Shown one piece after another: positions 1 through 5,186 of a stretch of 5,250 nt of DNA. Position 1 is the first letter of the stretch. The number at the start of each line of letters is the position of its first letter. The stretch lies in contig JBJKRW010000014.1 in NCBI GenBank assembly GCA_046704445.1, forward strand, positions 1 through 5,250, written 5' to 3'. The translations under genes were made by a program, and so were the position numbers. The notes under the pieces were generated by a model that saw only the letters and a program-made list of their open reading frames with translations, was not told the DNA's origin and did no database searches. This stretch comes from JBJKRW01 sp046704445 (GTDB lineage: Bacteria; Patescibacteriota; Microgenomatia; UBA1406; GWC2-37-13).

Positions 1-2548
1 CTCCCGGCAAATACACGGACACATATGTTTTGGGCAGGTTGTGAGGATCGGGATTTTTCCCTAAATCGACTACCTGCATGGAACCGTCTATATCATACGA
101 TACGAATGCGAAATTAAGCGAGCGTACGGATTCATTATCCTTGTAAGAACCCGGCGAGTATTGTAATACCTCCGCGTTTGTCGGAATAATCATTCCCGAC
201 AGAACGCCGAAATCCTGCAGCGAAACCGCAACCGGAATCTCGGATGGATTATCCGCGTATTTGAGCATCGACTGATCGGAGTTAGAAGGAGAAGCAGAGG
301 TAAAATGCAGTTTTTTCCATAAGTCCGCTCTTGCGGCAAAGAGATTGGTAAGGCTGTTATTTTTCGGATCATCAATCTGGATATTGTACGCGCTGTCTCC
401 CAACATAAACGGAATAAGAGGCCCGTTGATTTGATTTCTCTGTTCTGCCGTCAACTGTCCGGATACGGGTTGGAGCAGTTGATTGACCCTCGCAAGATTG
501 ATACTTCTCGGATCACCGATAGCCGGGGCAGATACGTTGGTTACCTGTTTTGCTGCAGCAAAAAAATAATCGTTCCCGTAATCTGCCATAAGCCGGACCC
601 GCGCTTCATTGCCTACGTCAATTCCGATAAGAACAAGACTTATCCGGTCAAGCCAGGGCATGAGAGCCCGTGTAACCGTTGATGCTTTTGAACCGAAGCC
701 TCCGAGCGCATCAAGCAAACGGGTGAGTTTTGATGCGGTAACTTCATCTGTCGCTGCCTGTTCAGGATAGATTGTTCTTAAAACCTGAATCATATTTCCG
801 GATTGAAACCGTGCGAGCAGTGCGGATTCTGCTTCGCGCGATGCGGAAACATCAAAAATAATTCTTGAAGATACGTTATCCGGCATAAGTTCTTCCATAA
901 ATGCCTTGACGGTTCTCGAGGAAGAAATACCCGCCTTATTGAGCACTTGTTCATAAAATGTGATTTCTTCTCCTGTGCCGTAGAGAACGATTGGCGTAGA
1001 CGATTTGGATGCGAGGTTTGTCAGCTGTTTTGCCAAAAGATCTTCAATCTGCGCGGGAGATGCACCGGGAAACATGTCATAAAGTTTATTCAGATCCGCC
1101 GCTTCAATGGTCATATATCCTTTTCCCGCAACAAGTCTGGTGGCCCATGTTTGCTGTGCGGCTTCGGTAAGCATCCTGTTTCTTGCAATTGCGCTTTTTA
1201 CATCAACTTTTGGCAGGTGGTCCCACTGTTTCTGTACGATTACCCTTTGCAATAATTGATCAACGGGCCCCCATTTATTAATTTCGGCAACAAGTTCGTT
1301 CATGGCACGGAAGGTAAATCTTCCCGATCCGGTTTCCACCACCTCGATGACGTTTTCCGTCGAAAGCCCCGCTTTTTGAAGAGCGCGTACGACAAGGTCC
1401 GTTTCGTCGAAACTCGTCCCTTGTATAATAATGGGCCTGTCGGGAAGAATCGCGTTGGCTTTTTTCAGTTCCCGGATTTCTCCGGTCATGACGGAAACAA
1501 TCTGGTTATCGGACATCTGCGCCAGTTCGTTCATGGCCGATATATAGCTGTCGTTGAACATGGCGACGGTCTGGTCGCCGTTTATGGCGGCGTTGGTAAA
1601 GCTGACCGTGAGTTTTGCCGACCGCTTGGCTTCAGATAAATTCGTATTCATGAATACAGGGCTGGTCAAAAGACTTTGCAGGGTTTTGGAACGGGGTCTG
1701 TCAGTTGCGATCGAGTCGGTGATATTGTACAGATTATGGAGTACTTGTGTGGCAAGAGGGTCGGCCGCATACTCACTCCATATAACCGGTTCGCCTATTC
1801 TCATCTGTTCTATTCCTTTCATGATAAGGTCATAGGTACTTTTGTTGAAATAGTGGCGTGAGTGTGCGGCAATTTCATTCAGTCCCGCCAAAGAGGTGCC
1901 GCCGGTCTGCATTTGGCGCAGCGCGTTGATCGCTTCGTCAAGATTCTGTACGGACACGGTGGTTCTTGCGGCGTTTGCCACGTAAAAACCCTTGTCATTG
2001 AGTCTCATGAGGATATCCCATTTCAATCTCTCCTGCATAGTCACTGCAGTATCAAGCGGAAGGCTTATCGGTTTTCCGACAATCACGCCCGCAAGCAGTG
2101 CGGCTCCTTCGATCCCGCTTTGCGGGCCGCAGTCGGATCCATTTACTCTGTTTATGATAAGGGATTGACCCTGCGGCAAGCCGGAAAACTGTTTCCACAA
2201 TGAGATAATCGGCTGATTGGCGGAATCCACCGTATTGCCGATTTTTCCCATAAGATCATTGCGGTCGGCTGCGTAGCCCATGCTGATTGCGGCATCGATA
2301 AAGCTTTGAATGTTCCCGCTTTGGACCGCGGCAGAAGGCGCGCATCCCTGTAGTTCGGGCGAGGCATGTTCCGGTCTGGAGCCGGTCGCGTCATAATTGC
2401 CCGTTGTTTGTAAAAGAACACCGGGATTATGCAAGAGCATATGCCGCGTGCTTAAAAGCGCGGATTCCGCCTGTCGAATTGTGGGAGGTTTATTTGTATT
2501 GGTCGGCTGATGCATTTGTTCCCCATTATTTTGTTGAAGCGTCCTCAT
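1..2548 (-). CDS. Very large uncharacterised repeat protein, 3' end beyond the window
   Basis: I do not recognise this protein. Hand translation of the minus strand gives an open frame that leaves the window at its left edge: 849 codons from the ATG at 2548, and 894 counting from just after the TAG at 2684-2686. The start is uncertain. ATG 2548 and ATG 2515 are the first usable ATGs, neither has a convincing Shine-Dalgarno sequence, and the 45 codons before 2548 already read like coding sequence. The product looks soluble and mixed alpha/beta, with no hydrophobic segment long enough for a membrane helix and no signal peptide at the candidate starts. Several sections share a pattern: a beta-like strand (PIIIQG, PIVLYG), a helix ending in KAGLS or KAGIS, then a second strand and a helix closing in QLLQRVI or QVLRTI. 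This suggests a duplicated domain. The gene shares the frame of the 172-codon gene upstream and may be its continuation. I have no function to offer. Confidence 0.75.
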   Translation of the reverse strand, partial: MRTLQQNNGEQMHQPTNTNKPPTIRQAESALLSTRHMLLHNPGVLLQTTGNYDATGSRPEHASPELQGCAPSAAVQSGNIQSFIDAAISMGYAADRNDLMGKIGNTVDSANQPIISLWKQFSGLPQGQSLIINRVNGSDCGPQSGIEGAALLAGVIVGKPISLPLDTAVTMQERLKWDILMRLNDKGFYVANAARTTVSVQNLDEAINALRQMQTGGTSLAGLNEIAAHSRHYFNKSTYDLIMKGIEQMRIGEPVIWSEYAADPLATQVLHNLYNITDSIATDRPRSKTLQSLLTSPVFMNTNLSEAKRSAKLTVSFTNAAINGDQTVAMFNDSYISAMNELAQMSDNQIVSVMTGEIRELKKANAILPDRPIIIQGTSFDETDLVVRALQKAGLSTENVIEVVETGSGRFTFRAMNELVAEINKWGPVDQLLQRVIVQKQWDHLPKVDVKSAIARNRMLTEAAQQTWATRLVAGKGYMTIEAADLNKLYDMFPGASPAQIEDLLAKQLTNLASKSSTPIVLYGTGEEITFYEQVLNKAGISSSRTVKAFMEELMPDNVSSRIIFDVSASREAESALLARFQSGNMIQVLRTIYPEQAATDEVTASKLTRLLDALGGFGSKASTVTRALMPWLDRISLVLIGIDVGNEARVRLMADYGNDYFFAAAKQVTNVSAPAIGDPRSINLARVNQLLQPVSGQLTAEQRNQINGPLIPFMLGDSAYNIQIDDPKNNSLTNLFAARADLWKKLHFTSASPSNSDQSMLKYADNPSEIPVAVSLQDFGVLSGMIIPTNAEVLQYSPGSYKDNESVRSLNFAFVSYDIDGSMQVVDLGKNPDPHNLPKTYVSVYLPG
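461..640 (-). repeat. Internal protein repeat, possible degenerate copy 4
   Basis: Codons 855-914 of the continuous frame. It begins SLVLIGIDVG and ends RVNQLLQPVS. The opening strand followed by Gly, and the closing QLLQ, resemble copies 2 and 3, but the KAG motif is absent. This is a weak assignment made by eye. Confidence 0.2.
770..997 (-). repeat. Internal protein repeat, copy 3
   Basis: Codons 736-811 of the continuous frame. It starts TPIVLYGTG, has a helix ending NKAGIS, then RIIFDV and a closing helix QVLRTI. This is the partner of the copy at 1238-1438. It is about nine residues longer, with the extra length between the first helix and the second strand. Confidence 0.55.
1238..1438 (-). 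repeat. Internal protein repeat, copy 2
   Basis: Codons 589-655 of the continuous frame. It starts RPIIIQGTS, followed by a helix ending QKAGLS, a strand-like RFTF, and a closing helix QLLQRVI. It aligns over most of its length with the copy beginning 147 residues later (TPIVLYGTG, NKAGIS, RIIF, QVLRTI). The shared order of strand, helix, strand and helix suggests a duplicated alpha/beta domain. Confidence 0.55.
1871..2074 (-). repeat. Internal protein repeat, degenerate copy 1
   Basis: Counting from the ATG at 3202 and including the TAG, this covers codons 377-444. It starts with KPISLPLDT, continues with a helix ending LNDKGF, and closes with a segment (SVQNLDEAINAL, then GLNEI) that lines up with the end of the copy at 770-997. 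Similarity is moderate and was judged by eye. Confidence 0.35.
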
Positions 2549-2686
2549 GAAACGAATCGCGTTCAATTCCTGTGGAGGGAGAGTTCTTGCCAGCGGAATC
2601 AGTGCGGAAGCGGCTGCGGCAGATGCGTTCGCGGTATTGACTGCAAGCTGCGGAATATGCGCGCGGAGCGATGAAATTTTTTCCTA
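2549..2686 (-). other. In-frame TAG and coding-like junction between the two minus-strand reading frames
   Basis: The segment begins with the TAG at 2684-2686 and continues in the same frame for 45 sense codons to the ATG at 2548. The intervening residues (rich in Ala, Leu, Pro and Gln, for example IPQLAVNTANAS) look like ordinary protein rather than untranslated spacer. There is no promoter-like pair and no strong ribosome binding site here. The segment therefore looks like the interior of a gene interrupted by one stop codon. A sequencing error, a strain-level nonsense mutation or stop-codon readthrough would each explain it. Confidence 0.5.
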
Positions 2687-3202
2687 AACCTTGGTTTTTA
2701 TGGAGCGGCGGCTGAGGACACGGGAATTATGAGCGAGTCGTGCGGAATAGAGCTGCATGAGAAGCGAAGCGGCATCCAGTTGTTCGCGTGTTGTATCCAA
2801 CATCGACCGTGCATGTATGCGCATGTCGACGACTCTCGGGGACGAACTGGGAGAGCGTTCTGCCCGATCGTGACGCCGGGTTCCCGCGGCATGCAACAAA
2901 AGTGTCATTCCCGCGTCAGTTATCTGTACGGGTGCAAGAGCCAGATCGGCAAGGGTTTGTCGTACTGCTGTGTCGGGTGCGCCGGAATTTCTTCGTGCAA
3001 GACGGCTCAGTAATTTTGTTACAGGACTGTTGGTAAAACGCAGCTCATCTTCCAATGCATCACATGCAAATAGTGGGAATTCGCCGATTTGCAGTGCGAG
3101 CGAATGTGCGACCGACTGTTGAAGATTGGTTTGTCTGCGCGCAGTACGGGTTGCAGGCACAATATCTATGAAGGCCAAAGGAGCAACTTTTCGTATTTCC
3201 AT
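2684..3202 (-). CDS. Uncharacterised 172-residue protein, probably the N-terminal part of the large downstream gene
   Basis: The ATG at 3202 lies 9 nt after a TATACT -10 box with a matching -35, which supports this start. The product is rich in Arg, Ala and Leu (21 Arg, few Lys), looks mostly helical, and has no signal peptide or membrane segment. It ends at a TAG (2684-2686). The same frame then stays open without interruption to the left edge of the window, and the next ATG comes only 45 codons later. The simplest reading is that this is the first part of one protein of more than 1060 residues, cut by a nonsense codon. A CAG (Gln) codon would need one C-to-T change, and Gln would suit the helical sequence around the site. 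It could instead be a genuine small gene followed by a second gene that happens to share its frame. The high Arg content and locally higher GC differ somewhat from the downstream part and weakly favour that second view. No family recognised. Confidence 0.6.
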   Translation of the reverse strand: MEIRKVAPLAFIDIVPATRTARRQTNLQQSVAHSLALQIGEFPLFACDALEDELRFTNSPVTKLLSRLARRNSGAPDTAVRQTLADLALAPVQITDAGMTLLLHAAGTRRHDRAERSPSSSPRVVDMRIHARSMLDTTREQLDAASLLMQLYSARLAHNSRVLSRRSIKTKV

Positions 3203-3210
3203 AATCTCAT

Positions 3211-3239
3211 AGTATACTTTATTTGGTCTGTTAAATCAA
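3211..3239 (-). promoter_or_regulatory. Promoter for the minus-strand gene starting at 3202
   Basis: On the minus strand there is a -35 TTGATT (3234-3239), a 17-bp spacer and a -10 TATACT (3211-3216), a good match to sigma-70-type promoters. Transcription would be expected to start near 3204-3205, only two or three bases before the ATG at 3202. The message would thus be essentially leaderless, which fits the lack of a Shine-Dalgarno sequence. Confidence 0.6.
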
Positions 3240-3247
3240 TCTAAACA

Positions 3248-3268
3248 TAGGTCAGACCTATTAAGGTC
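3248..3268. promoter_or_regulatory. Candidate operator of alternating AGGTC half-sites
   Basis: TAGGTC and GACCTA form a perfect inverted repeat around a single base (3248-3260). A third half-site, AGGTC, follows at 3264-3268 and makes a second inverted pair with GACCT across ATTA. The block lies between the two divergent promoters. Its centre is about 37 bp upstream of the expected GH18 transcript start, where the -35 box would be. It should lie outside both transcripts, so protein binding is a likelier role than an RNA hairpin. The regulator is not identified. Confidence 0.45.
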
Positions 3269-3278
3269 CGTCCTCATT

Positions 3279-3284
3279 TATAAT
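3279..3284 (+). promoter_or_regulatory. -10 box for the GH18 gene
   Basis: A perfect TATAAT lies directly before the first ATG (3286). Transcription would be expected to start near 3291, so the second ATG at 3292 would be at the very 5' end of the message. No good -35 lies 15-19 bp upstream. The AGGTC inverted repeat occupies that position, which hints at activator-dependent initiation. Confidence 0.5.
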
Positions 3285-3285
3285 T

Positions 3286-4431
3286 ATGGGTATGCGAAAA
3301 AAAATTTTCATAGCATTCATCTGCGTATGTATCGGAATAGGAACGTGGTATGTATACGTACGCCGAAATTCAAAAAGGTTTTCCGGAAACAAAGTTTCTC
3401 AAATGGTTTCGGTTTCCGTTACACCGAAACCGACAGAGGAATCAAGCGGGAGGAAAAAAGTTCAGACCACGAATTCGATTTTTGTGCCTTATTGGGATGT
3501 TTCTTCGCTGGACGAAAATTTGGCGAATTACAACGAACTGTTTTATTTCGGAGTAAGTGTGTTGGATAACGGTAAGATAAACACCAATGATGCAGGGTAC
3601 GGAAATTTATCCGGATTTACTGAGTTTGCCAAGAAAAAAATCCAGGGAAAAGAAATCTGGTTGGTTATCCGGATGTTGGACGCAGACATTAATTCTGATA
3701 TTCTTTCGGATGCAAATAAACAGGAGTTGCTTATCAACGACGTGAACGGTATTGCGGAGAAATATTCATTTGCAGGAATCGCGCTCGATCTCGAAACAGG
3801 CACTATAATAAATACTGCTATAGAGGGACAATTAAATATGTTCGTACAAAAATTGTATACGTCGGAAAAACAAAACTATAGGAAACTAAATGTTCTTGTG
3901 TACGGAGATACTTTTTACAGAAAGAGACCATACGATATACAATATATCGGCAATCATTCGGATGGCATTATGATTATGGCATATGATTTCCACAAGAGCA
4001 GGGGAGAACCGGGACCAAATTTTCCCTTGTCAGGAAAGGACAAATACGGATACGATCTGAAAGTTATGACGAATGATTTTCTGCGCTATGTGCCGGCGGA
4101 TAAAATCACCGTCATTTTCGGCATGTTCGGTTATGACTGGGCGGTTGACGAAAAAAAACGTCCGATAAAGCCAGGAGAAGCCTTAAGTCTAAAAGAGATA
4201 ACAGCTCAGTTTATTACCCGGTGCAAATGGCAAAACTGTACGGTTACCCGCGACGATCAATCCGCGGAAACGGAGGTTGATTATGTCAATTCCGTGGTAC
4301 AAGATAATTACGGTTTTGAGGATTTTCATGTGGTTTGGTTTGAAGACGAACAGTCGGTCGCCGCAAAAGAATCATATCTCAAAACGCAGGGAGTAGGTAG
4401 CTTCGCATTCTGGACAGCAGGATATTTTTAA
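3286..4431 (+). CDS. Membrane-anchored glycoside hydrolase family 18-like protein
   Basis: This is a 381-residue protein. After MGMRKK comes one hydrophobic helix (about residues 7-25), followed by Arg-rich residues and a Ser/Lys-rich linker to about residue 62. This suggests an N-terminal membrane anchor with the catalytic domain outside the cytoplasmic membrane. The GH18-type barrel covers roughly 64-381. Seen in order are FVPYW (66-70), the active-site strand GIALDLE with D168 and E170, MAYDF (231-235, the family's MxYD), GMFGYDW (279-285), WFEDEQS (351-357) and a C-terminal FAFW (373-376). GH18 enzymes cleave beta-1,4 links next to N-acetylglucosamine (chitin, peptidoglycan) by substrate-assisted catalysis with the Glu of DxxDxDxE. 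Here the last D and the E are kept, but the first two acidic positions are Ala (A163, A166). The protein may therefore be a weak, altered or purely binding member. The start may be ATG 3292 rather than 3286, since the TATAAT at 3279-3284 predicts transcription from about 3291. Confidence 0.85.
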   Translation: MGMRKKIFIAFICVCIGIGTWYVYVRRNSKRFSGNKVSQMVSVSVTPKPTEESSGRKKVQTTNSIFVPYWDVSSLDENLANYNELFYFGVSVLDNGKINTNDAGYGNLSGFTEFAKKKIQGKEIWLVIRMLDADINSDILSDANKQELLINDVNGIAEKYSFAGIALDLETGTIINTAIEGQLNMFVQKLYTSEKQNYRKLNVLVYGDTFYRKRPYDIQYIGNHSDGIMIMAYDFHKSRGEPGPNFPLSGKDKYGYDLKVMTNDFLRYVPADKITVIFGMFGYDWAVDEKKRPIKPGEALSLKEITAQFITRCKWQNCTVTRDDQSAETEVDYVNSVVQDNYGFEDFHVVWFEDEQSVAAKESYLKTQGVGSFAFWTAGYF

Positions 4432-4437
4432 CCCAAT

Positions 4438-4824
4438 CTAAATTTTAACCGAGTATTTCTTCAGCCAAATTGAAATCTGTTTGATTGTTACGTTTTTTAC
4501 ACCAACGGAAAGAACAAAATCTACGATTTTCGTTTTTGTACATTGTATCGTGTAGTGATTTAATTCTAAAAAGCGAAGGGTGGAAAAGAAGCCTGTTCTT
4601 TTATTTCCGTCATTAAATGCATGATTTTTTACCAACGATTGTAATAGAGCGGCGGCCTTTAACCAAAGTGTCGGATACAGGAGCTGTCCGCCGAACGTTG
4701 CCTTTGGTCTTTCGATGGCGGAATGAAGTAAGGTAAAGTCTCTTGTACCTTGTCTTCCTCCGCCGATTTTTATCATTCGTTCATGGATTTGATACACTTC
4801 TTCAAGATTAATAAAGACGGTCAT
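4438..4824 (-). CDS. doc: Death-on-curing (Doc) family toxin of a type II toxin-antitoxin system
   Basis: This 128-residue product is a full-length Doc-type Fic-fold protein. The Fic signature HAFNDGNKRTG lies at residues 68-78 with H68, F70, D72, G73, N74, K75, R76 and T77 all present. The upstream SAIERPKATFGG and LYPT (about 35-52) are also typical of Doc homologues. Classical Fic proteins have Gly where Doc has this Lys. P1 phage Doc phosphorylates elongation factor Tu and so stops translation; the same activity here is inferred from the motif. The ATG follows the antitoxin stop by 2 nt with no ribosome binding site of its own, so translation is probably coupled to the antitoxin. The gene ends in TAG, 6 bp from the stop of the convergent GH18 gene. 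Nothing suggests truncation. Confidence 0.93.
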   Translation of the reverse strand: MTVFINLEEVYQIHERMIKIGGGRQGTRDFTLLHSAIERPKATFGGQLLYPTLWLKAAALLQSLVKNHAFNDGNKRTGFFSTLRFLELNHYTIQCTKTKIVDFVLSVGVKNVTIKQISIWLKKYSVKI

Positions 4825-4826
4825 TA

Positions 4827-5081
4827 TTATTTTTTCGCTAATTCTTTAATGACACCCTCATATTTTTTGGAGATTGATTCAAGCCATTCATAAAACTCCG
4901 GGGTTAATTTTGGAGTATATCCTTTTGATACGGGTTTTACGTATAACGTTTTGTACGTTGCGTTTTGTTCGACAATTACCTCGTCACCGGTTTTTATATT
5001 TCCTTCTTTTACAAAAGAAGCGGGTAATGTAATCGCAAGAGAATTGCCGACTTTGATAATTTTTTGTTTGGTTTGGGACAT
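4827..5081 (-). CDS. AbrB/MazE/SpoVT-type antitoxin paired with the Doc toxin
   Basis: This is an 84-residue protein. Residues 7-50 form a swapped-hairpin AbrB-type DNA-binding domain, recognisable by KIIKVGNSLAITLP (7-20), followed by a Gly-Asp turn (TGDEVIVEQ, 31-39). The C-terminal part (about 57-84, PKLTPEFYEWLES and a Lys-rich end) is helical and is the expected toxin-binding, toxin-neutralising segment. It is the first gene of the operon, with the toxin 2 nt downstream, as usual for type II modules. Two TGTTATAACA palindromes in its promoter make autorepression very likely. Phage P1 Doc is paired with a Phd-fold antitoxin, so this is the alternative pairing of an AbrB-fold antitoxin with a Doc toxin. 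No clear Shine-Dalgarno precedes the ATG at 5081. Confidence 0.9.
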   Translation of the reverse strand: MSQTKQKIIKVGNSLAITLPASFVKEGNIKTGDEVIVEQNATYKTLYVKPVSKGYTPKLTPEFYEWLESISKKYEGVIKELAKK

Positions 5082-5100
5082 ATTAAATGGTAATATATAA

Positions 5101-5121
5101 TGTTATAACAATGTTATAACA
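5101..5121. promoter_or_regulatory. Twin palindromic operator of the toxin-antitoxin operon
   Basis: Two exact copies of the perfect 10-bp palindrome TGTTATAACA lie at 5101-5110 and 5112-5121, one base apart. Their 11-bp spacing puts both on nearly the same face of the helix. They overlap the -10 region of the antitoxin promoter, so binding by the AbrB-type antitoxin, alone or with Doc, would block transcription. Confidence 0.75.
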
Positions 5122-5139
5122 AAAAACCTATAATGTCAA
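5111..5139 (-). promoter_or_regulatory. Promoter of the toxin-antitoxin operon
   Basis: On the minus strand there is a perfect -35 TTGACA (5134-5139). The -10 is either TAACAT (5111-5116, 17-bp spacer) or TATAAC (5113-5118, 15-bp spacer); both fall within the upstream operator palindrome. Transcription would start around 5104-5106, giving a leader of roughly 23-25 nt. An alternative -10, TATATT (5092-5097), lies closer to the ATG but lacks a well-spaced -35. Confidence 0.6.
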
Positions 5140-5150
5140 GACCCGAGTTT

Positions 5151-5179
5151 TTGACGATAGATTGTCGATATGCTATAAT
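5151..5179 (+). promoter_or_regulatory. Strong plus-strand promoter with extended -10, divergent from the toxin-antitoxin operon
   Basis: -35 TTGACG (5151-5156), 17-bp spacer and -10 TATAAT (5174-5179), preceded by TGC so that it also has the extended -10 TGn element. Only one base departs from consensus. Its -35 is 11 bp from the -35 of the opposing toxin-antitoxin promoter. Two similar heptamers, GACGATA (5153-5159) and GTCGATA (5164-5170), 11 bp apart, could be a binding site. Expected start of transcription is about 5186-5188. Confidence 0.7.
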
Positions 5180-5186
5180 TTGAAAA

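Noticed and set aside
947..1639. Two plus-strand open frames back to back (947-1255 and 1256-1639)
   Set aside because: Both lie opposite the long minus-strand frame, match no family, and have erratic composition. They are reverse-strand shadows of the repeat protein.
2152..2421. An 89-codon minus-strand frame
   Set aside because: It is in a different frame from the long open frame across the same bases and has no promoter or ribosome binding site. It is a shadow.
2684..2686. Genome-wide reassignment of TAG to an amino acid, as in some phages
   Set aside because: The Doc gene ends in TAG at its expected length. Reading through it would run antisense into GH18. One interrupted gene is not enough to claim a recoded genome.
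2729..3036. Cysteine-rich small proteins on the plus strand
   Set aside because: The Cys codons are the complement of common Ala and Arg codons in the minus-strand frame. There is no promoter or ribosome binding site.
3325..3345. Lipoprotein signal (Cys residues in the N-terminal hydrophobic segment of the GH18 protein)
   Set aside because: The residues before each Cys do not form a lipobox and the Cys lie inside the hydrophobic helix. A simple membrane anchor fits better.
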